40,251 bases of DNA from an uncultured Sutterella sp. GTDB taxonomy: Bacteria; Pseudomonadota; Gammaproteobacteria; Burkholderiales; Burkholderiaceae_F. The stretch covers positions 1 to 40,251 of the forward strand of contig CAJJRX010000021.1 of the NCBI GenBank assembly GCA_905194315.1, in the 5' to 3' direction. The notes beneath the pieces were generated by a model that saw only the letters and a list, made by a program, of their open reading frames with translations, was not told the origin of the DNA and made no database searches. Below are positions 1 to 6,947 of the stretch, piece by piece. How positions within the stretch are numbered: the stretch's first letter is position 1; every line of letters begins with the position of its first letter. The position numbers and the translations under genes are program-made.

Positions 1-102
1 CAAGAAAACCGATAGAAACCAGCATGGTGACCCCCTTCTTCCAGAGCCTCCCACATCTCCAGAATAAGGGGTGATGGTAGAATTAGCCAGAATTATTTCT
101 AA

Positions 103-519
103 CTAGCTTAACCCGTGCGTGCGCACCCAGGCGTCCACCGGTCCGAATCCGTGGTGCATGCCGGCAAAAAGCGTGATCGTCTCACCGGCGACAAGCGATG
201 CGCCCGGCTGAGGTGACTGGGCACCAATCATGTGATTCCAGTCACCGGGCCGGTAATCGCGTTCCACGCGCGGCAGTGTCACCGTACGGCCGCCTGCAAC
301 TTTTTCCGTGCGCTCTTCGCGCACCACACGGACGTGGAAACCTTCCGTAAGAAGTGACTGTGCCGTCCTGTTAATGTCGGTATTAGCCACCTGCGGCATC
401 ACACCGGCCGGTCCCGGCAAAGCCTCCCCGCGCTCATGCGCCGCGTACATATGGTAGCCGCCGATACCGCCGGCAGCCAGCACAAGTACTCCCAGAAGAC
501 TCAAAAGAATTTTCCGCAT
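103..519 (-). CDS. Small membrane-anchored protein with a PASTA-like domain
   Basis: 138 aa. Residues 1-20 form one hydrophobic segment after MRK (signal anchor or uncleaved signal), followed by a short linker. Residues about 40-120 resemble a PASTA fold: VMPQVANTDIN at the start, a helix TAQSLLTEGFHVRVV, then QSPQPGASLVAGETITLFAG, which matches the family pattern QSP-x-PG-x-x-x-x-x-G-x-x-I-x-L. The insertion between the halves (about 67-95) is longer than usual. A GGAG Shine-Dalgarno sits 8 nt before the ATG. PASTA domains are best known from Gram-positive Ser/Thr kinases and PBPs, where they bind cell-wall fragments; here there is only one domain and no kinase. A periplasmic wall- or protein-binding role is inference. 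The gene is monocistronic, downstream of the alcohol dehydrogenase and its terminator. The CDS is well supported, the domain call moderately so. Confidence 0.7.
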   Translation of the reverse strand: MRKILLSLLGVLVLAAGGIGGYHMYAAHERGEALPGPAGVMPQVANTDINRTAQSLLTEGFHVRVVREERTEKVAGGRTVTLPRVERDYRPGDWNHMIGAQSPQPGASLVAGETITLFAGMHHGFGPVDAWVRTHGLS

Positions 520-603
520 TCACGTCACTCCGTTCAGAAATCCTCTAACGCGCTCGCATGAGCACAGCCATAAGCCGTTCGGCTAAAGCGAAACTCTGGT
601 CGC

Positions 604-641
604 AAAAAAACTTCCCGATGCGGCATTGCGCTCCGGGAAGT
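604..641 (-). terminator. Intrinsic terminator after the alcohol dehydrogenase
   Basis: On the minus strand a perfect 8-bp stem (ACTTCCCG / CGGGAAGT) is followed directly by a run of T. It lies about 30 nt after the stop codon of the dehydrogenase gene and separates it from the PASTA-like gene. Confidence 0.85.
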
Positions 642-671
642 CTCTGACGGTTAACCGTTTTTATCCGTCGC

Positions 672-1838
672 TCAGAGGCAGGCCTTCATAATGGAGGCCA
701 CGTCATCCTCAGCGAGCGGCAGCAGATGCCCCACCGGACCGCGGCGCACGCAGCGGGCGGCAAGCTCTTCAACCGGGCAGTCCTCAATACCGAGCTCGGA
801 GAAGGTGAGCGGCATGCCCATGTTCTGGTAGAAGGCGCAGAGCTTGGCAAGACCGAGGGCGATCGTATCCGTATCGTTTTCCTGGGCGGGAATACCCATC
901 ACACGGATGGCAAACTGCACAAAACGCTTCGGTTTCTGCTGCGAGACGTAGCGCATCCAGTTCGGAATCACGATCGCAAGACCGACACCGTGTACGATCG
1001 AATTGTTCCAGCCGGAGAACTCGTGTTCGATGGCGTGACAGGCCCAGTCCTCTTCACGGCCGAGACCGAAGTAGCCGTTATGGGCAAACGTGCCGACCAT
1101 GGCCACCTGGCACCAGGAATCATAGTCCTCGATGTTGTTGTAGACACGCTGACCGAAGACCATAGCCGTACGCATGGCGGCTTCAGCCTGAGCATCGGTA
1201 TAGGCCGTATGCGGGGTATTGGAGAAGTAGCGTTCCATGATGTGCGAAATCATGTCCACCACACCGGCACCGACCTGCAGAATCGGCAGCGTCATAAAGA
1301 GTTCGGGGTTGATGATGGCCGCTTTGGGTCGGATGCATTCCGCACCGATACCGGTCTTCACACCGTTATGTGACATCACCGAGCGGATGGACTGCTCGGA
1401 ACCGGCAGCCGGCAGTGTGAGCACCGCCACGACGGGAAGCGCCTCGGTCGGCGCACGCCCCTCTTCAAAGTAGGGCCAGGGATCAGCTTTGTTCTTCAGT
1501 GCGACAGCGGCGCTCTTGGCAGTGTCGATGACGGAGCCGCCACCCGCACCCACCACAAGGTCAATACCTTCATCAGCAAATTCTTTGAGCAGGTCATGCA
1601 CAAACCCCATTTCAGGATTGGGCTTGACACCGCCGCGGGCGATCACACTGTGACCGGCGAGCGTGAGCTGTTCTTCGAGCCGGGAAAGCAGGCCGGAGCG
1701 GACAACCGAGCCGCCGCCGTACACAATCAGCACCTTGCCCGGACGACCCAGAATATTGGTGGCCAGCTGCCCGATCTGATTTTCTGCCCCCTTGCCGAAA
1801 ACCAGGCGGCAGGGATTGTAATAACTGAAGTTAAGCAT
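672..1838 (-). CDS. Iron-type alcohol/aldehyde dehydrogenase, YqhD/BDH-like
   Basis: 388 aa, normal length for group III metal-dependent alcohol dehydrogenases. Start: MLNFSYYNPCRLVFGKGA, the usual beginning of YqhD and butanol dehydrogenases. GGGS (41-44) and GAGGGSVID (97-105) fit the NADPH-binding Rossmann half. Predicted metal ligands by alignment from memory to E. coli YqhD are D195, H199, H268 and H283. The family reduces short-chain aldehydes to alcohols with NADPH in the cytosol, as fermentative electron disposal or aldehyde detoxification; the substrate cannot be read from the sequence. A GAAGG Shine-Dalgarno lies 7 nt before the ATG. It has its own promoter (1885-1912) and terminator (604-641), so it is probably a single-gene unit placed after the lpx operon. 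Confidence 0.9.
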   Translation of the reverse strand: MLNFSYYNPCRLVFGKGAENQIGQLATNILGRPGKVLIVYGGGSVVRSGLLSRLEEQLTLAGHSVIARGGVKPNPEMGFVHDLLKEFADEGIDLVVGAGGGSVIDTAKSAAVALKNKADPWPYFEEGRAPTEALPVVAVLTLPAAGSEQSIRSVMSHNGVKTGIGAECIRPKAAIINPELFMTLPILQVGAGVVDMISHIMERYFSNTPHTAYTDAQAEAAMRTAMVFGQRVYNNIEDYDSWCQVAMVGTFAHNGYFGLGREEDWACHAIEHEFSGWNNSIVHGVGLAIVIPNWMRYVSQQKPKRFVQFAIRVMGIPAQENDTDTIALGLAKLCAFYQNMGMPLTFSELGIEDCPVEELAARCVRRGPVGHLLPLAEDDVASIMKACL

Positions 1839-1864
1839 ACTGATACCTTCAACCTTTCTGTCTT

Positions 1865-1903
1865 AAAAAAATCATGCGTTTTCCATTATACGAGGCAAAA
1901 CGC
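1865..1903 (-). terminator. Inverted repeat with T-run after the RNA methyltransferase gene
   Basis: On the minus strand GCGTTTT and AAAACGC (1876-1903) form a perfect 7-bp stem with a 14-nt loop; five bases later comes a run of six or seven T. It lies about 55 nt after the methyltransferase stop, so it may end the lpx operon. The loop contains the -10 box of the next gene's promoter, so it could also be an operator. Confidence 0.45.
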
Positions 1904-1912
1904 CTGCTGCAA
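1885..1912 (-). promoter_or_regulatory. Sigma-70-type promoter of the alcohol dehydrogenase
   Basis: Minus strand: TTGCAG (1912-1907), a 16-nt spacer, then a perfect TATAAT (1890-1885), about 47 nt before the dehydrogenase ATG. The -10 box lies in the loop of an inverted repeat (1876-1903). Confidence 0.65.
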
Positions 1913-1957
1913 AGAGGCTAAAAGACTAGTGAGGTTGAAGGAGCGGCCGGATTGGCA

Positions 1958-2779
1958 TCAGCCGGACGGCTGTCGCATCAGACGTCGTCTGCGCTGCTCA
2001 AAAAGGCACACAGCCGCTGCCGCAGCGACATTAAGGCTCTCGCAGTCCTCTTCAATGGGAATGTAATAGCGTCTGTCAGCGAGGGCGAGTGCCGCATCGG
2101 AAATTCCCGGTCCTTCCGCGCCCATCACCCAGGCGGTATGGGTTTCGGGATAGTCCTGCGTGCGGAAAAGATCCTCTCCGCCGCGGGCATCCGCCACGAG
2201 AATCATTCCGTGGAAAGCCTCGCGAAAGTCAGCCACCGGCACAGACTCGATAAGCGTGGCACCGAAATGCGCCCCCATGGCCGCCCGCATCACTTTCGGC
2301 GTCCAGAGCACAACGGTGGTCGGCGACGTGACAATGGTTTTCACCCCGGCGGCAACTGCGGTACGGATCAGTGTGCCGGCGTTACCGGCATCCTGCACCC
2401 CGTCAAGATAAAGCACATCGCAGGGGGTGCCCAGCAGCGCGGCGTCAGCCTTCGGAACGGCAATCTCCAGCATCAGCCCGACCCCGTGCTCGACAGGACT
2501 CAGCATATCGTAGAGCGCACCGGAGAGCTCAAAAACCGGCGCCCGGCGGCTTGCCTCAAGCGCCCCTCTGAGAGACTGCGCCTCGGGCGAAAGCCCTTTT
2601 GCACTCACCAGGATGGCGTTGAGTTCGATTTCCGGATGATCGAGAAGACTCTGGGCAAGGTGCGCCCCTTCGAGCAGTGTCGCCCCCTCTTTTTTGACGG
2701 CACGGTTTTCCTGGGCCAGTTTTCTCCAGCGCTTGAAACGCGCATTCGACTCACTTTCAATCCTGGAGACCTGTGTCAT
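1958..2779 (-). CDS. TrmH/SpoU-family RNA 2'-O-methyltransferase
   Basis: 273 aa. The N-terminal part (SNARFKRW, then LLEGAHLAQSLL) is the L30e-like substrate-binding domain found in 23S rRNA methyltransferases of this family. The SPOUT domain shows the three SpoU motifs: LDGVQDAGNAGTLIRTA (N-x-G-x-x-x-R), VMGAEGPGIS and IPIEEDCESLNVAAAAAV. It should transfer a methyl group from SAM to a ribose 2'-OH, probably in 23S rRNA; the exact nucleotide is not determinable. Start chosen at 2779 because AAGGAGG lies 5 nt upstream; a longer frame to 2923 lies mostly inside rnhB. It overlaps the end of rnhB by 23 nt, indicating translational coupling. A SpoU methyltransferase next to rnhB is typical of betaproteobacterial lpx clusters. 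Confidence 0.9.
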   Translation of the reverse strand: MTQVSRIESESNARFKRWRKLAQENRAVKKEGATLLEGAHLAQSLLDHPEIELNAILVSAKGLSPEAQSLRGALEASRRAPVFELSGALYDMLSPVEHGVGLMLEIAVPKADAALLGTPCDVLYLDGVQDAGNAGTLIRTAVAAGVKTIVTSPTTVVLWTPKVMRAAMGAHFGATLIESVPVADFREAFHGMILVADARGGEDLFRTQDYPETHTAWVMGAEGPGISDAALALADRRYYIPIEEDCESLNVAAAAAVCLFEQRRRRLMRQPSG

Positions 2780-3461
2780 CCTTACCTCCTTTGAGAAGAC
2801 TCCTGACCGGCTCAAAAGTGCGCCGGTGCACAGCCGAGGGCCCCAGCGCTCTGAGCGCCTCAAGGTGCAGCGCCGTTCCGTAGCCCATATGCTGAGAAAA
2901 ATGGTATCCGGGAATGTCGGCATCGAGCCCGCTCATCAGGCGGTCCCGGCTGGTTTTGGCAAGAATCGAGGCAGCAGCAATCTGCGCCACGCGGCCGTCA
3001 CCCTGCACCAGTGTGGTCACCGGCACTTTAAAGCCCTTCGGGCGGTAGTTGCCGTCGATCATCACCACGGCGGGCTCCACGCCGAGCGCGGCGACAGCGC
3101 GCTTCATTGCAATCACCGTCGCCTGCAGAATATTGTGCTCGTCAATCTCCTCGACGCTGCCCCAGGCCACAGCCCAGGCGGTGGCCTTTTCCCGGATTTC
3201 CGCGGCAAGCACCTCGCGCTGTGCCGCGGTGAGTTTCTTGGAGTCGTTAAGACCGTCAATCGGACGGGCGGGATCAAGAATCACCGCCGCTGCACAGACA
3301 GGTCCGGCGAGTGCGCCGCGACCGGCCTCGTCCACCCCTGCCGCAAGCGGTTCCTCCCAGGGCACAGACACGTCAGCAAAAAGGCCAGGTAAGCCCCCGT
3401 CAAGGGTCTGCTCCACACCGGCCTCTCCTCCGATCCAGCGCCAATCGGTTTTCGCTGCCAT
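2757..3461 (-). CDS. rnhB: Ribonuclease HII
   Basis: 234 aa. Cleaves RNA in RNA-DNA hybrids and removes single ribonucleotides from DNA. Visible motifs: GVDEAGRGALAGPV with acidic pair D44-E45, LNDSKKLT, IDGN (D136), QGDG (D155), KTSRDR, and the C-terminal GYGT...HRRTF found in the family. The N-terminus is about 25 residues longer than E. coli RNase HII; a later start cannot be excluded because no strong Shine-Dalgarno precedes the ATG. The ATG lies 3 nt after the lpxB stop, consistent with coupled translation. lpxB-rnhB is a conserved pair in many proteobacteria. Confidence 0.95.
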   Translation of the reverse strand: MAAKTDWRWIGGEAGVEQTLDGGLPGLFADVSVPWEEPLAAGVDEAGRGALAGPVCAAAVILDPARPIDGLNDSKKLTAAQREVLAAEIREKATAWAVAWGSVEEIDEHNILQATVIAMKRAVAALGVEPAVVMIDGNYRPKGFKVPVTTLVQGDGRVAQIAAASILAKTSRDRLMSGLDADIPGYHFSQHMGYGTALHLEALRALGPSAVHRRTFEPVRSLLKGGKDDTGLQD

Positions 3462-3464
3462 CGT

Positions 3465-4622
3465 TTATTTCGCCAGACTCATGATCACATCGGCGGCCAG
3501 ATTGGCCGTATCGGCCTTGAGCGAAGCATGCAGGGCGCTGAAGCGTTCAAAAAGCCGTGCCCGGTTCGCCTCATCAAGCAGCGCATCCTGCAGTGCCCAG
3601 GAAATCTGATCCGGTTCGCAGAAGAACTGCAGGAATTCCGGCACCACCTTTTCGCCGAGCAGAATATTGGGCAGTGACACGCAGTCAATGAGCCCCTTTT
3701 TCTCCATCAGCAGTCCCGTGAGGCCGGGCATTTTGTACCCCACCACCATCGGTTTCTTGTAAAGCGCACACTCGAGAGCCGCCGTTCCCGAGGCCACCAG
3801 AACAGCGTCTGCCGCCTCAATCATACGGTGGCTCGTGCCGATGCCTGTTCTGACAAGATGTTCAAGCTGCGGATAGCTTTTGAGCATCATGGTGAATTTT
3901 CCGACAGCCTCCTCATTGAGAAGCGGCACAAGAATTTCGACCTCGCCGATACGTTTGACCAGCCGGTTGACGGCGTCGAGGAAAATCGCCCCGCAGCCTT
4001 CGAGCTCTGCATTGCGCGAGCCCGGCATCACACAGAGCACGGGGCGTGTCGTTCCGGTGAGCCCGAACTGCGCTCTTGCCCCCTCCACATCGGGGGTATC
4101 AGGAATAATGCCGGCGAGCGGATGGCCCACAAACGTGGCCGGAATGTCGGCACGGCGGTAGATCTCCTTTTCAAACGGGAAGACCAGAAGCATATGATCC
4201 ACGGCGCGGCGAATATTCTGAATACGCTCCGGACGCCAGGCCCAGATGGAGGGGCTCACCATATGCACAACAGGAATTTTGCGGCGGCGCAGTTTCTCTT
4301 CAAGGCCGAGATTAAAGTCCGGCGCATCCACGCCGACAAACACCCGCGGGAGTGAATCAGCGATACGCTGCTCGAGCGAGCGGCGAAGTCTGAACAGACG
4401 GGGAAGGTGTGCGAGCACTTCAACATACCCGCGCACGCTCAGCTCACTGATGTCATGCCAGGCACGAAAGCCCGCAGCCGCCATTTTCGGTCCGCCGATC
4501 CCGTACTGCAGCGCTCCGTCCATACGGCGGGCGACCTCAGGCAGCACCAGAGAGGCGATAAAGTCGCCGCTCGCTTCACCGGCGAGCCAAACGGCGCCGT
4601 CACGTTCAATCTTTGCACTCAT
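3465..4622 (-). CDS. lpxB: Lipid-A-disaccharide synthase
   Basis: 385 aa, standard length. Condenses UDP-2,3-diacylglucosamine with lipid X to give the lipid A disaccharide at the inner membrane. Signature features: GEASGD at 15-20, VGVDAPDFN, VSPSIWAWRPERI, LVFPFE and FVGHPL, then a GT-B C-terminal half with VMPGSRNAE and VASGTAALE. It follows lpxA with a 47-nt gap and precedes rnhB by 3 nt. lpxH, the intervening pathway step, is not in this window, which is normal for the cluster. Confidence 0.96.
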   Translation of the reverse strand: MSAKIERDGAVWLAGEASGDFIASLVLPEVARRMDGALQYGIGGPKMAAAGFRAWHDISELSVRGYVEVLAHLPRLFRLRRSLEQRIADSLPRVFVGVDAPDFNLGLEEKLRRRKIPVVHMVSPSIWAWRPERIQNIRRAVDHMLLVFPFEKEIYRRADIPATFVGHPLAGIIPDTPDVEGARAQFGLTGTTRPVLCVMPGSRNAELEGCGAIFLDAVNRLVKRIGEVEILVPLLNEEAVGKFTMMLKSYPQLEHLVRTGIGTSHRMIEAADAVLVASGTAALECALYKKPMVVGYKMPGLTGLLMEKKGLIDCVSLPNILLGEKVVPEFLQFFCEPDQISWALQDALLDEANRARLFERFSALHASLKADTANLAADVIMSLAK

Positions 4623-4669
4623 CCTTGAATATCCTTGAGAAAAGAGGTTGTACTGTCCGCGGCTGTGCG

Positions 4670-5458
4670 TCAGCGCGCCAGACCGCGGGCGCTCGCGGCG
4701 ATAAAGTCAATGAAGTGGGTAACCGCCTCTCTGCCTTCGGGGAATTCCTCCTTGAGCGCCTCCATCTTCTCGAGCGCCTCCTTCACGATCAGACCGTCAC
4801 GGTAAAGCAGACGGTAGGCCTGATGCAGTGCGCGCATCGTCTCGTCGGTAAAGCCGTGACGGCGCAACCCCACCGTGTTCAGCCCGTGAGGACCGGCCGG
4901 ATTGCCCGAGCAGATCACAAACGGCGGCAGGTCACGCAGGAGGGCGGATGCACCGCCCACCATCGCATGCGCGCCGACGCGAACAAACTGATGCACACCG
5001 CTCTGACCGCCGATAATCGCATAGTCCTCAACCACCACATGGCCGGCAAGCGCAACATTGTTTGCCAGAATGGTGTTGCTGCCCACGCGGCAGTCATGTG
5101 CGACGTGCACGTTGGCCATGAACAGGTTGTCGCTGCCCACTGTCGTGATACCCTGATCCTGGACCGTGCCGATACTGAGCGTGCAGTTTTCGCGGATGAC
5201 ATTCCGGTCGCCGACAATCAGTGTGGTGTCCTCACCGGCATATTTTTTGTCCTGCGGATGACAGCCCACACTGGCCCCGGCGTAAATAACGTTACCCTCG
5301 CCGATTGTGGTACGACCCTCAACCACAACGTGGCTTCTGAGAACAGTACCGGCACCAATCCTGACATTCGGTCCGATGAGGCAGAACGGTCCGACAACAA
5401 CGTCATCGGCGAGCTCGGCGCCATCATAGACAACACTGGAGGGGTGAATCTGTGCCAT
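4670..5458 (-). CDS. lpxA: UDP-N-acetylglucosamine acyltransferase
   Basis: 262 aa. First step of lipid A synthesis: transfers 3-hydroxyacyl from ACP to UDP-GlcNAc. Left-handed beta-helix hexapeptide repeats run through about residues 1-190. VHVAHDC carries the probable catalytic His (H121, equal to E. coli H125). IIGGQSGVHQFVRVGAHAMV and the helical C-terminal domain beginning PHGLNTVGLRRHGF are typical. Start at 5458 (MAQIHPSS) chosen by alignment and by AAGGA 10 nt upstream; an in-frame ATG at 5506 would add residues not found in the family. In related genomes lpxA directly follows fabZ; here about 3.5 kb of accessory DNA separates them, so it needs its own promoter. Confidence 0.96.
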   Translation of the reverse strand: MAQIHPSSVVYDGAELADDVVVGPFCLIGPNVRIGAGTVLRSHVVVEGRTTIGEGNVIYAGASVGCHPQDKKYAGEDTTLIVGDRNVIRENCTLSIGTVQDQGITTVGSDNLFMANVHVAHDCRVGSNTILANNVALAGHVVVEDYAIIGGQSGVHQFVRVGAHAMVGGASALLRDLPPFVICSGNPAGPHGLNTVGLRRHGFTDETMRALHQAYRLLYRDGLIVKEALEKMEALKEEFPEGREAVTHFIDFIAASARGLAR

Positions 5459-5579
5459 AGTGTTTGAATTCCTTTGTCTGACCCGCCTCCTGTGTCTGCC
5501 GCTCAACCCGAAAAATGTCTTCAGAGTTCAGGGAGCCGGCCGGAGGCAGGTTCTGTTAAATAACAGCTCTAAACTACAG

Positions 5580-5610
5580 ATTATAGCCTTTGACTATTGC
5601 GAGCTCACAA
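5580..5610 (-). promoter_or_regulatory. Candidate lpxA promoter overlapping a near-palindrome
   Basis: Minus strand: perfect TATAAT at 5585-5580, about 122 nt before the lpxA ATG. The best -35 candidate is TTGTGA (5610-5605) with a long 19-nt spacer. The 14-nt near-palindrome TTGCGAGCTCACAA (5597-5610, one mismatched pair) covers this region and could be an operator. The rest of the 400-nt gap to the Met-rich gene holds no convincing gene. Confidence 0.45.
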
Positions 5611-5776
5611 CTTATTCTCACTCCGGAAAAACGTCTGTTCTGAGCAGAGACCACTCAGTGCGCTCTCACCCGGACAGCCTGCCGCCGGCGCAGCGTTTCG
5701 CTCCATGAAATAAAACACCGCCGGCGAGTGCGTTTTCGGGAAAAAGACAAATCTTTAAAACTTCTTAAAAACTATT

Positions 5777-5796
5777 CCCTAGACTTATTTTCAGGG
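5777..5796 (+). promoter_or_regulatory. Motif CTAGACTTA upstream of the Met-rich gene
   Basis: CTAGACTTA (5779-5787) lies between short inverted arms CCCT and AGGG. TAGACT could serve as a weak -10 box for the gene at 5858. The same 9-mer recurs at 6202-6210 before the response regulator, suggesting shared regulation. Function is inferred. Confidence 0.35.
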
Positions 5797-5857
5797 TGAG
5801 GTTCAGATTGTCTCTGAGCCGGGACCCGTACCGTAAAGAATCTTCAAGGAGAAGACC

Positions 5858-6187
5858 ATGAAAAAAGTCGTTTTGGGTATGGTTTGCGCTGCGCTCGCTT
5901 CCGGTGTCTGGGCTGCCGAAATGGGCATGCAGGACAAGTCCATGGAAAAGCCGATGATGGAATCGGCCCAGAAAATGGACAACATGAAGCATCAGGACAA
6001 GATGATGGGCGAAAAGATGGACGCCATGAAGTCCGATATGAAAGACGGCATGCATAACAAGATGGACGGTATGAAGTCCGATATGAAAGACGGCATGCAC
6101 GACAAAATGGACGGCATGAAGTCCGACATGAAGGACGGCATGAAAGACAAGATGATGGATGAAAAGGCCAAAAAACCGATGATGTAA
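5858..6187 (+). CDS. Met-rich periplasmic protein, MXKDX-repeat type
   Basis: 109 aa. A signal peptide (1-20, MKKVVLGMVC... ending VWAA) is followed by a hydrophilic chain with no mature cysteine and no other hydrophobic segment. Met makes up 27 of 109 residues, spaced every 3-5 positions among Lys and Asp, with three 15-residue repeats (55-99) built as DGMKSDMKDGMHDKM. This resembles the small pentapeptide MXKDX-repeat proteins known from betaproteobacteria, whose function is not established. Met-rich segments in other periplasmic proteins bind Cu(I)/Ag(I) or act as an oxidisable Met sink; either role here is inference. Strong AAGGAG Shine-Dalgarno. It lies 103 nt before the two-component system, sharing a motif with it, so it may be its target. 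Confidence 0.85.
   Translation: MKKVVLGMVCAALASGVWAAEMGMQDKSMEKPMMESAQKMDNMKHQDKMMGEKMDAMKSDMKDGMHNKMDGMKSDMKDGMHDKMDGMKSDMKDGMKDKMMDEKAKKPMM
6020..6154 (+). repeat. Three 45-bp in-frame tandem repeats
   Basis: Three near-identical 45-bp units inside the Met-rich gene encode residues 55-69, 70-84 and 85-99. Most differences are synonymous third-position changes (GAT/GAC, AAA/AAG, GGT/GGC), so the copies are old enough to have drifted but are kept at protein level. Slippage could change copy number between strains. Confidence 0.9.
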
Positions 6188-6198
6188 TCCATCAATTT

Positions 6199-6225
6199 CC
6201 ACTAGACTTAACTGAACTCTGGTGG
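6199..6225 (+). promoter_or_regulatory. Second CTAGACTTA motif, upstream of the response regulator
   Basis: CTAGACTTA (6202-6210) is identical to the copy at 5779-5787 and again lies inside inverted arms (CCAC and GTGG). It is 81 nt before the response-regulator ATG and 15 nt after the Met-rich stop, so it may mark an autoregulated promoter for the two-component operon. Confidence 0.35.
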
Positions 6226-6290
6226 AATACATTCTCCTAATGGGAGCCTTCCGCTCGAGGTTGGGGTTAATTTGTTCGGAGGCATCTGCA

Positions 6291-6944
6291 ATGCAGCAGC
6301 TCGTAATCGTTGAAGACGAAGAAAAAATTGCGGATACCGTCAGAGCGTACCTTGAGCGGGAAGGCTTTTCTGTTCAGTGGGCCCGCAACGCCGCTACCGC
6401 CTATCAGCTCATCAATGCGCAGACGGATCTTGTGGTACTCGATCTGATGCTGCCTGACGGTCGCGGTGAGGATATCTGCGAGAACATCACCCGTGAATAC
6501 AACACTCCTGTGATCATGCTCACCTCCAAGAGCAGTGAACAGGCCCGCATCAACGGTTTTGCCTGCGGAGCGGATGACTACCTGTGCAAACCGTTTTCAC
6601 CGCGCGAACTGGTCGCCCGCGTCAAAAGCATTCTCAAACGCGCCCGTCCCCAGAGCGATGCGCTCAACCTCTCTGACCGGCTCGTGATCACACCGCAGTG
6701 TCAGGGCGTGACATACTGCGGGACAGACATCGCCCTCACCCGTGATGAGTTTTCGCTCTTTCACTACCTCTGCCAGCATCCCGACCGGGCCTTCACCCGT
6801 GAGCAGCTTGCCCTCAGAATCGGTGCCGCGGAATGTGTGGACCGGCTCATCGATGTGCATATTCACCACATCCGTCAGAAATTCGCTTCGCCGAAAATCG
6901 TTAAAACCGTCTACGGCATCGGCTACCAGCTCGGTGAGGTCTGA
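6291..6944 (+). CDS. OmpR/PhoB-family response regulator
   Basis: 217 aa. Receiver domain 1-118 with acidic pocket E8-D9, phospho-acceptor D51 (VVLDLMLPDG), and conserved K100 (CKPFSPRELVAR). Winged-helix DNA-binding domain about 125-217, ending KIVKTVYGIGYQLG, typical of the OmpR class. Start at 6291 chosen because GGAGG lies 8 nt upstream and MQQLVIVEDE is the normal family start. The stop is 3 nt before the kinase start, so the two are co-translated. It probably binds DNA as a phosphorylated dimer; targets are unknown, with the adjacent Met-rich gene the first candidate. Confidence 0.95.
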   Translation: MQQLVIVEDEEKIADTVRAYLEREGFSVQWARNAATAYQLINAQTDLVVLDLMLPDGRGEDICENITREYNTPVIMLTSKSSEQARINGFACGADDYLCKPFSPRELVARVKSILKRARPQSDALNLSDRLVITPQCQGVTYCGTDIALTRDEFSLFHYLCQHPDRAFTREQLALRIGAAECVDRLIDVHIHHIRQKFASPKIVKTVYGIGYQLGEV

Positions 6945-6947
6945 GGT

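Noticed and set aside
1..102. Possible gene end or terminator at the left edge
   Set aside because: Only short direct repeats (AGAATTA twice) and a distant CCCCTT/AAGGGG pair; nothing supports a gene.
5765..6232. His-rich 155-aa minus-strand frame, suggestive of a metal-binding protein
   Set aside because: The His codons (CAT) are the complement of the ATG codons in the Met-rich gene. The periodicity comes from that gene, which has the signal peptide and Shine-Dalgarno.
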